DNA from: Flavobacterium sp. J49
GTDB taxonomy: Bacteria; Bacteroidota; Bacteroidia; Flavobacteriales; Flavobacteriaceae
Length of the DNA: 64,000 bases
Assembly (NCBI RefSeq): GCF_011742145.1
Contig: NZ_JAAQQU010000098.1
Span: forward strand, 62,001-126,000
Reading direction: 5' to 3'
Below the pieces are notes generated by a model. That model saw nothing but the letters and a program-made list of their open reading frames with translations, made no database searches and was not told the DNA's origin. The position numbers were made by a program, and so were the translations under genes. Positions 18,802 through 27,650 of the stretch are shown in pieces; within the stretch, counting starts at the first letter, position 1, and each line of letters begins with the position of its first letter.

Positions 18802-18978
18802 ATCACTTGTAATTGGGGTTAATGATGACGTAAAACTATAAGAACCCTCGTTTAAAAACAAAAATAATCGATGAAATGCAACATGATGTGATATTTTAAC
18901 GTATTTATCTTACAAATATTAGTTAAATTCAACAATTCTTACTCTTTTTGAAGTTTAAAGAATTTCAAAAAAATTTTA

Positions 18979-18986
18979 TACATTTG
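18979..18986 (+). promoter_or_regulatory. candidate -7 element for the DUF1761 gene
   Basis: TACATTTG matches TAnnTTTG and lies 30 bp before the ATG at 19016. No TTG is found at the standard distance. Confidence 0.45.
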
Positions 18987-19015
18987 ATATACTAACCAAT
19001 TAAAAAATAAACATT

Positions 19016-19498
19016 ATGCCATTTAATTTTTACGCAGTTTTAGTGTCAGCATTGGTGACTCTAGTAGTTGGATTTGTTTGGTACAGTCCAAAAGTTTTCG
19101 GAACCATTTGGATGAATGAAACCGGAATGACCGAAGAAAAAGCGAAACAATCTAATATGTTGAAAGTTTTCGGGTTGACTATTTTTTATTCTTTAATGCT
19201 TTCTTTTATCATGCCCGCATTGGTAATTCATCAAATGGGAGCATTAGGGTTAATCGGCGGTGATCCTGCACTTGCTAAACCCTCTTATGCTGCCTTCTTA
19301 GCAGATTATGGTGATGCCTTCAGAACATTCAAACATGGTGCTTTACACGGTTTTATGTCGGGACTCTTTTTAGCTTTACCGATTACAGCCATCAATAGTT
19401 TATTTGAACAAAAATCTTGGAAATACATACTGGTTACTGCCGGTTACTGGATTGTATCGATGACCATTATGGGCGCCATTATCTGCGGCTGGAAATAG
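19016..19498 (+). CDS. DUF1761 family membrane protein
   Basis: 160 residues with four hydrophobic helices (about 5-22, 49-70, 112-128, 136-155). The family signature is the N-terminal VGFVWYSPKVFGTIWMNETG segment, followed by a histidine-containing FKHGALHGFMSGL stretch at the third helix. DUF1761 proteins are integral membrane proteins of unknown function. It appears to be a single-gene unit: a -7 element precedes it and a terminator lies 24 bp after the stop codon. Confidence 0.88.
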   Translation: MPFNFYAVLVSALVTLVVGFVWYSPKVFGTIWMNETGMTEEKAKQSNMLKVFGLTIFYSLMLSFIMPALVIHQMGALGLIGGDPALAKPSYAAFLADYGDAFRTFKHGALHGFMSGLFLALPITAINSLFEQKSWKYILVTAGYWIVSMTIMGAIICGWK

Positions 19499-19521
19499 TT
19501 TAACATTTAATTATAACGCAA

Positions 19522-19550
19522 TCGCTCTACATTTGTGGAGCGATTTTTTT
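19522..19550 (+). terminator. terminator of the DUF1761 gene
   Basis: TCGCTCTAC and GTGGAGCGA pair over 9 bp (one G-T) with an ATTT loop, followed by seven T residues. The T-run ends only 4 bp before the TTG start proposed for the next gene. Confidence 0.88.
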
Positions 19551-19554
19551 TACT

Positions 19555-20700
19555 TTGGATACACACTCGTATAAAATTTACTCTTCTACAACTCAGCTTC
19601 CTGATACATGGGATAAGGTCGCGCAGGAGAATGTTTTTTTGCAAACCCATTATTTAAAAGTGCTCGAAGATTCGGCACCAACCAATATGGAGTGCTTTTA
19701 TATCGGCATATTTGAAAAAAAAGAACTCATTGGTGTAGCTTTGGCGCAATACCTGAATCTGAACAAATTGGAATCCTTTGGCGAAAGAGACCGATGTTTG
19801 AAAACATATGTTCGGAACTTTGTGTTCAAAAATTTTGCTTCTCATGTGCTTTTTTTGGGCAACAACATGATAACCGGGCAAAACGGTTACGAGTTTATTA
19901 AAACCATTGACTACAAAGATATCGCTGATTTGCTTTTGGCTTCTGCCAATGCCATCAAAGCGTATTTTAAAGAACAGAAAATCAAAATTCATATTGTTTC
20001 GTTCAAAGATTTCTACCAACATTGTGCAGAAGAGTTGAAAAAGCATCAGTTCTCCAACATTTATGAGTTCAATACACAACCTAACATGATTTTCGAATTG
20101 CAAAAGCATTGGCAAACTCAAGATGATTATGTTGCTGCTTTTTCTAAAAAATACCGCGACCAATACAAACGTTCACATAAAAAGGCAGAAGGAATAACCA
20201 CCAAAGAATTGTCGTGGGAAGAAATCTCGCGGCAGGAAGAACGCATTTACGAGCTGTATCATCATGTAGCTAAAAATGCGCCTTTCAACACTTTTTTCTT
20301 GGCGAAAAATCATTTCTCTGCATTCAAAAAACAATGTGGTGACCGATTTAAATTGGTGGGTTATTTTTTAGATGATACTTTGGTTGGTTTTCACACTTTA
20401 CTTTTAAACGGGACCGTTTTGGAAACCTACTTCTTAGGTTATGATAACCAAGTCCAAAAAGAAAAAATGTTGTATTTGAACATGCTGTACAACATGACAA
20501 AATTTGGTATAGAAAATCGATTTGATAAAATAATCTTCGGCAGAACAGCATTGGAAATCAAGAGTTCTATTGGTGCAGAACCAATTATGATGTCGGGCTT
20601 CATTTATCATACCAACAAATGGGTCAACCAATTCATGCCTAAAATATTCCCGCAATTAGAACCAACTTTGGTTTGGCAACAAAGACATCCGTTTAAGTAA
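19555..20700 (+). CDS. GNAT-like / peptidogalycan-biosynthesis-type acyltransferase
   Basis: Up to 381 residues in a tandem-GNAT (FemAB-like) arrangement: an N-terminal part with NVFLQTHYLKVLEDSAP and a C-terminal part with LVGYFLDDTLVGFHTLLLNG and FGRTALEIKSSIGAEP. It probably belongs to the COG3146-like acyltransferases, whose substrate is uncertain. No ATG occurs before residue 44, which would remove conserved-looking sequence, so TTG at 19555 is the likely start. That TTG sits directly behind a strong terminator and inside a promoter-like TACTTTG (19551-19557), so the true start remains open. An AT-poor repeat follows the stop codon. Confidence 0.72.
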   Translation: MDTHSYKIYSSTTQLPDTWDKVAQENVFLQTHYLKVLEDSAPTNMECFYIGIFEKKELIGVALAQYLNLNKLESFGERDRCLKTYVRNFVFKNFASHVLFLGNNMITGQNGYEFIKTIDYKDIADLLLASANAIKAYFKEQKIKIHIVSFKDFYQHCAEELKKHQFSNIYEFNTQPNMIFELQKHWQTQDDYVAAFSKKYRDQYKRSHKKAEGITTKELSWEEISRQEERIYELYHHVAKNAPFNTFFLAKNHFSAFKKQCGDRFKLVGYFLDDTLVGFHTLLLNGTVLETYFLGYDNQVQKEKMLYLNMLYNMTKFGIENRFDKIIFGRTALEIKSSIGAEPIMMSGFIYHTNKWVNQFMPKIFPQLEPTLVWQQRHPFK

Positions 20701-20708
20701 TTGGAGGT

Positions 20709-20855
20709 CATAGCCCGGATTGAAGTGGAAAGCTTTTTACGGCAAACGGCTTTACATTTTAAAGGGTTTCAAAGCGACCAACGGAAGCTCTTAAAACCCT
20801 TATAAAATGTTGCTGTTTGTGTAAAAACTTGGAACGGAAAGCCGGATTAGCTACA
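20709..20855. repeat. extended-hairpin repeat element (resembles a Flavobacteria-wide structured repeat)
   Basis: The ends pair: TAGC (20711-20714) with GCTA (20850-20853), and CCGG (20715-20718) with CCGG (20842-20845). The centre is a long helix of ACATTTTAAAGGGTTT (20754-20769) with 20794-20810, 16 bp with one bulged base, extended outward by CGGCAAACGGC-type pairing with GCTGTTTGTG (20811-20820). The conserved-looking ends (TAGCCCGGATTGAAGTGG and GGAACGGAAAGCCGGATTAG) resemble intergenic elements I recall as frequent in Flavobacterium and possibly the Flavo-1 RNA motif; that link is from memory and unverified. The right end contains the TAG stop codon of the ABC-F gene on the minus strand. 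Confidence 0.6.
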
Positions 20856-22761
20856 AATTATCAATTTCACCTTGAACCACTTCCCAGTCTTCTAGTAGTT
20901 TGTCTAGTTCTGCTTTCTTTTTGTTGTATGCGGTGAAGAAATTAGCGTTTTCGATATGTTTGTCATAATTAGAAGCCAATTCTTTATCGTCGTTTTGAAT
21001 ATCGATTTCGAGCTGCATGATTTGGCTTTCTATTTTGCTCAAACGGTTTTGTAATGATTTGCTTTTCTTTTGGTCTTCGTAAGACAAGCTTTTGTTTTCT
21101 TTATTTGAATTGGCATTGACTACCACATCTTTCTTTTCAATCTCACGCATATTGTTGGCATTGCGCTGCTCCAAGAAGTAGTTGATATCGCCTAAATATT
21201 CTTTGATTTTCTGGTCTTTGAATTCGTAAACAATGTTCGACATTCCCTGAAGAAAATCCCTGTCGTGGGAAACCAGCAACAATGTGCCTTCATATTTCTG
21301 CAGAGCAGCTTTCAACACATTCTTCGATTTGATGTCCAAGTGATTTGTGGGCTCATCCATCAACAAAACGTTAATCGGCTGAAGTAATAATTTACACAAC
21401 GCCAAACGGTTTCTTTCGCCACCCGAAAGTACTTTCACTTTCTTCTCTACATCATCGCCACGAAAAAGGAAGGAACCCAACATATCGCGCACTTTAGAAC
21501 GATTGGTATCGGTTGCGGCATTGGTCATGGTTTCCAATAAGGTAATTTCTCCGTCTAAATATTCGGCTTGGTTTTGGGCAAAATAACCCAACTGCACATT
21601 ATGCCCAAGTTTGATTGTACCATCGTATTTGAATTCGTTAACAATCGCTTTCACAAAAGTCGATTTTCCTTGACCGTTTTGACCAACGAAAGCGATTTTA
21701 CTTCCTCTTTCCACCAAAAGCGATATGTCCTTTAAAATCACTTTATCGCCATAAGCTTTCGTTACATGTTCGGCTTCAATCACTACTCTTCCCGGCGTCA
21801 TCGAAACCGGAAACGAAATATTCATTACCGAATTGTCGTCTTCATCGACTTCAATGCGCTCTACTTTATCCAATTTTTTTATCAACGATTGCGCCATCGA
21901 AGCCTTAGAGGCTTTGGCACGGAACTTTTCAATTAACTTTTCGGTTTCTTCAATTTTCTTGGCTTGATTCTTTTGGGTAGCCAATTGCTTTTCGCGAATT
22001 TCTTCACGCAAGACTAAATATTGAGAATACGGTTTGTTGAAATCGTATGCTTTGCCTAAAGAAATCTCAATCGTTCTATTGGTCACATTGTCCAAAAACA
22101 TTTTATCGTGAGATACAATTACCACTACGCCCGGGAAATTTCTCAAGAAACCTTCCAGCCAAATGATACTTTCGATATCCAAGTGATTCGTGGGTTCGTC
22201 CAGCAATAAGATATCGTTGGATTGCAATAGCAATTTGGCCAACTCGATACGCATACGCCAACCGCCCGAAAAAGTATCGGTTTGGTTATTAAAATCTTCT
22301 CTTTTGAACCCTAATCCCAAAAGGATTTTCTCGGTATCGCCCACATAATTGTAGCCACCAAGCAATTCGAAACGATGCGTGTACTCGGATAAATCTTCAA
22401 TGATTTGGGCATATTCATCACTTTCATAATCGGTTCTGCTGACCAAAAGATGATTGATTTGTTCTAACTTTTTCTCCACCACTTTAATGTCAACAAAAGC
22501 TTCATAAGCTTCTTCAAGCACGGTTCTTCCTTGCTCAAAATCGATATCCTGACGAAGAAAACCCATTTTCACTTCTTTCTCAGTGGCAATTTGACCACTA
22601 TCGGGTTTGAAATCTCCGGCCAAAATTTTGAGCATGGTTGACTTTCCGGCACCGTTTTTCCCCACCAATCCAACCCTGTCACCTGAACCCAATCGAAAAG
22701 TTACCTCTTCAAAAAGATACGTACCGCCAAAAGAAACCGATAAATTGTGTATGTTTAACAT
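20851..22761 (-). CDS. ABC-F family ATP-binding protein
   Basis: 636 residues with two ABC ATPase domains and no membrane segment. The first has Walker A GKNGAGKS at 34-41 and signature FSGGWRMR; the second has GQNGQGKS and LSGGERNR, each followed by a Walker B ending in LLDEPTNHLD or LMDEPTNHLD. A charged linker (about 235-315) and a C-terminal coiled coil (about 530-636, KSKSLQNRLSKIESQIMQLE) complete the ABC-F plan. ABC-F proteins bind the ribosomal E site and influence translation or antibiotic protection; the subfamily cannot be fixed here, though the long C-terminal coil resembles Uup/YdiF types. The stop codon lies inside the repeat element at 20709-20855. Confidence 0.93.
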   Translation of the reverse strand: MLNIHNLSVSFGGTYLFEEVTFRLGSGDRVGLVGKNGAGKSTMLKILAGDFKPDSGQIATEKEVKMGFLRQDIDFEQGRTVLEEAYEAFVDIKVVEKKLEQINHLLVSRTDYESDEYAQIIEDLSEYTHRFELLGGYNYVGDTEKILLGLGFKREDFNNQTDTFSGGWRMRIELAKLLLQSNDILLLDEPTNHLDIESIIWLEGFLRNFPGVVVIVSHDKMFLDNVTNRTIEISLGKAYDFNKPYSQYLVLREEIREKQLATQKNQAKKIEETEKLIEKFRAKASKASMAQSLIKKLDKVERIEVDEDDNSVMNISFPVSMTPGRVVIEAEHVTKAYGDKVILKDISLLVERGSKIAFVGQNGQGKSTFVKAIVNEFKYDGTIKLGHNVQLGYFAQNQAEYLDGEITLLETMTNAATDTNRSKVRDMLGSFLFRGDDVEKKVKVLSGGERNRLALCKLLLQPINVLLMDEPTNHLDIKSKNVLKAALQKYEGTLLLVSHDRDFLQGMSNIVYEFKDQKIKEYLGDINYFLEQRNANNMREIEKKDVVVNANSNKENKSLSYEDQKKSKSLQNRLSKIESQIMQLEIDIQNDDKELASNYDKHIENANFFTAYNKKKAELDKLLEDWEVVQGEIDNL

Positions 22762-22805
22762 AATGATTTGTTACAAAAGTTACAGGTAAAAAGATTGCTA
22801 TAAAG

Positions 22806-22813
22806 TACCTTTG
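22806..22813 (+). promoter_or_regulatory. candidate -7 element for the DUF983 gene
   Basis: TACCTTTG matches TAnnTTTG exactly and lies 50 bp before the ATG at 22863. No TTG is present at 19 bp. Confidence 0.5.
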
Positions 22814-22862
22814 TAAACCCGAAGCCCGAGAGCTAAAACTAATAAAATTAAAATTTTTGCAA

Positions 22863-23246
22863 ATGTTAAAAAAAGGATCCAAACTAAATAGCATTTTAAC
22901 AGGAAGTTGTCCGAAATGTCAAGAAGAAAGTATGTATGTTGACCCAAACCCTTATAATTTAAAAAACATCTACCACATGCACGAAAATTGCAGTCATTGC
23001 GGATTGCATTACCAAATAGAACCTTCGTTTTTTTATGGCGCTATGTATGTGAGTTATGCCTTAACAGTAGCCATAGGTGTGGCGGCTTTTATCATAGCCA
23101 AAGTCTTTATCGGTCTAGACCTTATCGCTTCTTTTGTAGCCATTATAGTTGCGCTAATTGCTTTGATGCCCATAACTGCACGATTGGCACGAAACATCTA
23201 CATCAATATTTTTGTGCATTATGATAAGAATGCGGTTAAGAAATAG
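22863..23246 (+). CDS. DUF983 family membrane protein with zinc-ribbon-like cysteines
   Basis: 127 residues from the ATG at 22863; a TTG two codons upstream is possible but less likely. Two CxxC pairs (SCPKCQEE and NCSHCGLHY) form a small zinc-ribbon-like head, followed by the conserved PSFFYGAMYVSYAL segment and two or three transmembrane helices to about residue 110. DUF983 proteins are widespread and uncharacterised. The 3' end overlaps the convergent FAD oxidoreductase gene by 11 bp. Confidence 0.88.
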   Translation: MLKKGSKLNSILTGSCPKCQEESMYVDPNPYNLKNIYHMHENCSHCGLHYQIEPSFFYGAMYVSYALTVAIGVAAFIIAKVFIGLDLIASFVAIIVALIALMPITARLARNIYINIFVHYDKNAVKK

Positions 23247-24279
23247 CATACCGCTTAACGTCAGCACTCTTATCCAAAGCCTTTCCGTTTTCAATATAAT
23301 CGTATAAGTCAATCGCCATAGCCGGTGCCAGCATTACGCCTCGGGTACCGAGACCATTCAGAATGTGTACATTTTTATGTAAATGGTGCGAACCCAAAAG
23401 CGGTCTTCGGTCTTTAACCGTTGGGCGCACTCCGGCAAAATGGTCAATAATTTCAAAATCACAGGTTAGGATTTCTTTAATTCGATCAATGAGTTCTTGT
23501 TTGCCTTCAGCGGTTGGGGTAGGCGTTTTGTCCTCCCAATTATAAGTAGCTCCCACTTTAAAAAGGTCATTCCCTAGCGGCAAAATAAACACGCTGGTAT
23601 TCACAATCACGTCTAAATCCAATTCGGGCGCTTTAATGATAAATAATTCCCCTTTCGTACCATCAAGCGGCAAATGCTTAAAAAACGGATTAGCATGCAT
23701 CCCAAAGCCTTCTGCAAAGACTATTTGTTTGGCTTTCAAATTGTGATACGCTAAATGGTCCTCAAAAAAGATAAGGTCATCGTGAACAAAAGCTTCTTCC
23801 ACCAACAATTCCAAAACTTTAAGATAGGCGTGATAGTTATGCAATAAAACTTCGGTATCCACGTAACCGGTATGCAGTACTTCGCCATAACCAAAAGGAG
23901 AATCAATCCCTTTATATTGCTTATGCACTATTGCTGTTGAAAGAAAAGGCGCCAAAGCAGGCTTATCCGAAGCGGCAAACCAATTGTTTTGCTCTTCTAC
24001 CGAAAAAAACTTTCGGTAAATAGGGATTTTAAAATCGACTTGGGTGTTAAGCTTGGCCTCAATACTTTGATAAAAAACTTCCGCTAAAGCGAGCTGCTCG
24101 TTGGCATTCCAAACCTGACTAAATCTTTTTAAAATCACAGGATTATACAAACCACCGGCAATCTTAGAAGAGTTTTGCGAATGGTTGTCAAAAACCACAA
24201 AGGATTTATTGTTTTGCAAAAGGGTTTCTGCAAAAGCAATTCCGGCCAGTCCTGAACCTACAATGATATAATCAAGCAT
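23236..24279 (-). CDS. FAD-dependent oxidoreductase (DAO family)
   Basis: 347 residues. The N-terminal Rossmann dinucleotide fold shows GSGLAG at 8-13 in YIIVGSGLAGIAFAETLL, then an acidic strand end (VVFD), and the C-terminal FAD-binding segment is ILNGLGTRGVMLAPAMA. The middle is a substrate domain of the D-amino-acid oxidase type (LDGTKGELFIIKAP). It probably oxidises an amine or amino acid, but the substrate cannot be read. A terminator-like hairpin at 24293-24323 separates it from gldN, so it is not part of the gld operon proper. Confidence 0.87.
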   Translation of the reverse strand: MLDYIIVGSGLAGIAFAETLLQNNKSFVVFDNHSQNSSKIAGGLYNPVILKRFSQVWNANEQLALAEVFYQSIEAKLNTQVDFKIPIYRKFFSVEEQNNWFAASDKPALAPFLSTAIVHKQYKGIDSPFGYGEVLHTGYVDTEVLLHNYHAYLKVLELLVEEAFVHDDLIFFEDHLAYHNLKAKQIVFAEGFGMHANPFFKHLPLDGTKGELFIIKAPELDLDVIVNTSVFILPLGNDLFKVGATYNWEDKTPTPTAEGKQELIDRIKEILTCDFEIIDHFAGVRPTVKDRRPLLGSHHLHKNVHILNGLGTRGVMLAPAMAIDLYDYIENGKALDKSADVKRYAIS

Positions 24280-24292
24280 AATGATAAACTAA

Positions 24293-24323
24293 AAAAACTC
24301 TCACCGTAAAGATGAGAGTTTTT
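24293..24323 (-). terminator. terminator of the gldKLMN operon
   Basis: AAAAACTCTCA and TGAGAGTTTTT form an 11-bp stem with a 9-base loop and a U-run on the minus strand, 23 bp after the gldN stop codon. Confidence 0.87.
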
Positions 24324-24345
24324 ATATTGTAATTAGAAATTTTTC

Positions 24346-25323
24346 TTAGTAATTCCACATATCCGATTCGAAACTACGAATCTTTTCTTTGATACGCTCT
24401 GCTTCCAAAAGTTGCATTTGAGAATTGTCTTTCATGTACTGTTGGATTTCTCTGTCACCGTAAACATTCTCTTCTTTGTAAATTTCACCACTAAATCTGC
24501 GGGAATTCAACAAGTGGTCAAAAGTAATCGGCATCGCGGAGTTCTTGTCGTTGAAAGCTTTCGCCTCATGCAAAACATCTCTTACTGCCGGGAAATAAAC
24601 CCAGAATAAATCAATAACGTCTGCATTGTCATTACCGGCATCTCTAGCCTCCGGCGTTACCGGACAAAGTGCCAACAATCTGTACTTTAACTCACCTTGA
24701 CGCTTGTCAAAATACCAATACCCTTTGATTTTATACCCGGAAATGTAGCTGGCATCTAGCTCTTTTTTATTAATATATTGCGGGTCTAATACCGCAGCCG
24801 GAGCAGCAGGCACTTCTTGTGTTACCCATTTACCGTTAACTTTAACTCTTTGAGTAGTAGACTTAGGATAAAATTCATCATAATGATCATTGATATAATC
24901 TTTCCCTGCAGGGATAGTATCAACAAAACTAAAAGAACTTTCCATATCTTTATAGGTCTTCTTTATATTGAAATAATCATCAGAATACACCTCAGTTATC
25001 TTACCGCTTTTGATATTTTTAATTAAAACATCGAACAAGGAGCGTCTTTCTTTACCCACAAAGGCAGTATCAATTGGATAATACAAAGGAAAATTAATTC
25101 TTTCATCAACATCAATAAACTCCCAAATCGTTTTACCCATCAACACATCTCTATCATGAACATAACCATAAGGCAACGGTTTGTCATTATCAGAGATTAA
25201 CTGAGCCGGAGTTTTCTTTCCAATTTCATCAGGCACTTTTGCATTCAGCAAATTAGACTGAGCAAAAGAGTTAGCGCTAATTAATACGGCAAAAGCTATT
25301 AATAAAAGATTTCTAATTTTCAT
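24346..25323 (-). CDS. gldN: gliding motility / type IX secretion protein GldN
   Basis: 325 residues with a signal peptide (MKIRNLLLIAFAVLISANSFA). The body carries the GldN/PorN pattern, including VLMGKTIWEFIDVDERINFPLYYP, the IKGYWYFDKRQGELKYRLL strand pair and a terminal IKEKIRSFESDMWNY helix. GldN is periplasmic and forms, with GldK, the ring structure attached to the outer membrane in the type IX system. It is the last gene of gldKLMN, 48 bp after gldM, and is followed by a terminator. An Ala/Pro insert (QEVPAAPAAV) lies near residue 170. Confidence 0.97.
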   Translation of the reverse strand: MKIRNLLLIAFAVLISANSFAQSNLLNAKVPDEIGKKTPAQLISDNDKPLPYGYVHDRDVLMGKTIWEFIDVDERINFPLYYPIDTAFVGKERRSLFDVLIKNIKSGKITEVYSDDYFNIKKTYKDMESSFSFVDTIPAGKDYINDHYDEFYPKSTTQRVKVNGKWVTQEVPAAPAAVLDPQYINKKELDASYISGYKIKGYWYFDKRQGELKYRLLALCPVTPEARDAGNDNADVIDLFWVYFPAVRDVLHEAKAFNDKNSAMPITFDHLLNSRRFSGEIYKEENVYGDREIQQYMKDNSQMQLLEAERIKEKIRSFESDMWNY

Positions 25324-25371
25324 GTTTTTATATTTAAGTATTTAAGTAGGTTTTCTATCAACTTAAATTAT

Positions 25372-26913
25372 TTATTGGATTTCATAAACCACTGGAGATG
25401 CATCTTTTGTAATAACATTTGCACCACCTTTTATTTTAGTTTTTATTTCAGAAATAGTAATCTGATCACCTTTAGTTGCTCTTGCCAAGGCAGCTTTACA
25501 TTGTGCATTGACTCTATCACCATTCACAATGATAGCAGGTTGACCAGGAACTTTAAATGTAAATCTAGTTACGTCAAATTGAAGATCATATAAAAAATCT
25601 TGTAGCTCAGCGGTAACTTGAGAAACCTCTAAACGAGATTTAGCCCCTTTAAGCACACCTACTTGCTTTCCAATAGCACCAGCCGGAGCAGGAATATTTT
25701 TTATTCTGAAAACCTTTTTATCGGTGGCTGATGTTCCATCAGGCATCTTAGCCGTTACAGAAACTGCTACTTCAGTACCAGAACCAGGGTTCAAATTATA
25801 TTTTCCATTTCCAGAAGATTTTGATAAGCCAGGTGCAGAAGCACTAACATTACTGTCTGGAATACCAGCGAATGAAATAGTCATTGGGTTATCTAAACCT
25901 CTGTAAACAACATTCATTTTGTCAGCTGATATATTGGCTGTTTTAGGACGAGGTACTACAACATATTTACCTTCGAATTTTAAAGGCACCGGTTTCCCAT
26001 CTTCCATGAAAGAGAAAGTACCATTGATAGTTTTTTCTCCAACACCACCAGCTGTCATCGAGATTACAGCTTGCCCATTTTCAATTTTACCAGGTCCAGA
26101 GAAACTGGTTGGAACTGTATTAGCATCATATTTTCCTAATACTACTTTCCCTTTTACAGTTTCACCTTCGAAGAATACGTTTTTCTCTAAAACTACCATA
26201 GCTTGGAAGTTTTTCATCGAAATTGCAGTAGTCATAGTATTCCCGATTAACACATTATAGGCATCTTGTTCAGTAGTCTGAACATCATTTTGCATACTAG
26301 TAATTTTAGCGATAGAAGCTATTGCAGGGAAACCTTCAAAGTGATAAGATAAATATTTTTTCTTAACGCCTTCTTTGTCTTTTACATCATCAAGACTAAA
26401 TCTAGTTTTAATATTTTTAACAATAGCCTGATATGCAACATCATTACCAAAAACAGCAATTAAATCTGTTTTGTATTTTTCAATCTTTGCTACGATTTCA
26501 TTTCCTTTTGCGGAATATTTGTCACCTTCAAACCAATTTTCATCGATGTAACCACCTTTGTCCATTGCTTCGTATGGTAATTTTCCGTTTTCTTCTCTTT
26601 CAAACTCTTTAGATACATCAGTCTTAATAGTGGCTAAATAATCATAAAGTTCCTTTGAAATCTTTTCAACTCGTTTTGCTTTCTCATAAGGCACACCGAA
26701 AAGAGCTGGTTTGTCTTCTGCTTTTTGTCCTAATGATTCTAACAACTTGCCGTTGTATGTATCTGAAAAATTATTAACGTCTTCAAATTTTTCGTTCATC
26801 AAACCAAAGGCCGTCAAAACTTCTTTTGACATGTTTAATGCCAACATCGCGATGAAAACCAAGTACATTAGGTTAATCATCTTCTGTCTAGGGGTTAGTT
26901 TTCCTCCTGCCAT
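25372..26913 (-). CDS. gldM: gliding motility / type IX secretion motor protein GldM
   Basis: 513 residues. The N-terminus (MAGGKLTPRQKMINLMYLVF) leads into a single transmembrane helix (about 13-32) whose sequence LVFIAMLALNMSKEVL is diagnostic of GldM. A large periplasmic part of helical D1 and beta-rich domains follows to residue 513. With GldL it forms the proton-driven inner-membrane motor that powers secretion and gliding; GldM spans the periplasm to the GldKN ring. It lies between gldL and gldN in the conserved order. Confidence 0.98.
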   Translation of the reverse strand: MAGGKLTPRQKMINLMYLVFIAMLALNMSKEVLTAFGLMNEKFEDVNNFSDTYNGKLLESLGQKAEDKPALFGVPYEKAKRVEKISKELYDYLATIKTDVSKEFEREENGKLPYEAMDKGGYIDENWFEGDKYSAKGNEIVAKIEKYKTDLIAVFGNDVAYQAIVKNIKTRFSLDDVKDKEGVKKKYLSYHFEGFPAIASIAKITSMQNDVQTTEQDAYNVLIGNTMTTAISMKNFQAMVVLEKNVFFEGETVKGKVVLGKYDANTVPTSFSGPGKIENGQAVISMTAGGVGEKTINGTFSFMEDGKPVPLKFEGKYVVVPRPKTANISADKMNVVYRGLDNPMTISFAGIPDSNVSASAPGLSKSSGNGKYNLNPGSGTEVAVSVTAKMPDGTSATDKKVFRIKNIPAPAGAIGKQVGVLKGAKSRLEVSQVTAELQDFLYDLQFDVTRFTFKVPGQPAIIVNGDRVNAQCKAALARATKGDQITISEIKTKIKGGANVITKDASPVVYEIQ

Positions 26914-26964
26914 TTTTTCTAATTAGTTATTGTTTTGTTAATAAAAATATAGTTCAAAAACTAA

Positions 26965-27597
26965 TTATCCTTTGTTACTCATTGCAGACAACATACCACC
27001 GTATACATTGTTTAATGTAGACAAGTTTGATGTTAAAGATTGCATTTGATCTTTTAATTTAAGGTTGTTTTCAGCAACTTCGTCATTGATTTTTGCGTTT
27101 CTCTCAGCACTTTGTAATTGTACTTGGTACAAACCGTTCAACGTTTCTAATTGAGTAGCTGCTTTAGTCATTTCTTCAGCGTATTTTTTAGTAGAAGCTA
27201 CAGAATCAACTGTTGGAGAAATCGCTTTAGCTGCTCCTTCAAAATTTTTGATACTATTTCCTAAGCTTTCCATTAACTGACCGTCAATTTTAGCCTCTTT
27301 CAACATAGCGTCTAATTTTTGAGACAACAAACCTTGAGCGTCTTTAGGATCTTCTTTTTTACCTCTTTCTTTTGCTTCACCTCCAGCCAATTCCGGATAT
27401 ACTAATGACCAATCTAATTCTTTATCTACCGGATCGAAAGCCGATAAACCGAAGATTAATGCCTCAACTGAAAGTCCAACAATAAGCATTAAACTTGCTC
27501 CAGTCCAGTGTTGTATTTTAAATAGTGCTCCAACGATTACTACCGCCGCTCCCATTCCGTAAGCGAAATTCATTGCTTTTTTGCTTAATAATGCCAT
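26965..27597 (-). CDS. gldL: gliding motility / type IX secretion motor protein GldL
   Basis: 210 residues. Two transmembrane helices near the N-terminus (about 11-27 and 34-52) carry the polar residues expected of the motor: K27 and H30 at the first turn and a buried glutamate E45 in GLSVEALIFGL. The remainder is a cytoplasmic, largely coiled region (about 115-205). GldL pentamers surround a GldM dimer and couple proton flow to rotation. The loop between the helices looks short (HWTGASLM) compared with my recollection of the F. johnsoniae protein; this is unverified. Confidence 0.97.
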   Translation of the reverse strand: MALLSKKAMNFAYGMGAAVVIVGALFKIQHWTGASLMLIVGLSVEALIFGLSAFDPVDKELDWSLVYPELAGGEAKERGKKEDPKDAQGLLSQKLDAMLKEAKIDGQLMESLGNSIKNFEGAAKAISPTVDSVASTKKYAEEMTKAATQLETLNGLYQVQLQSAERNAKINDEVAENNLKLKDQMQSLTSNLSTLNNVYGGMLSAMSNKG

Positions 27598-27650
27598 AAT
27601 AATAAAAATTTTAGTTAGTTAAGTTAAATATAATTAAGTTGGTTTTGAAA

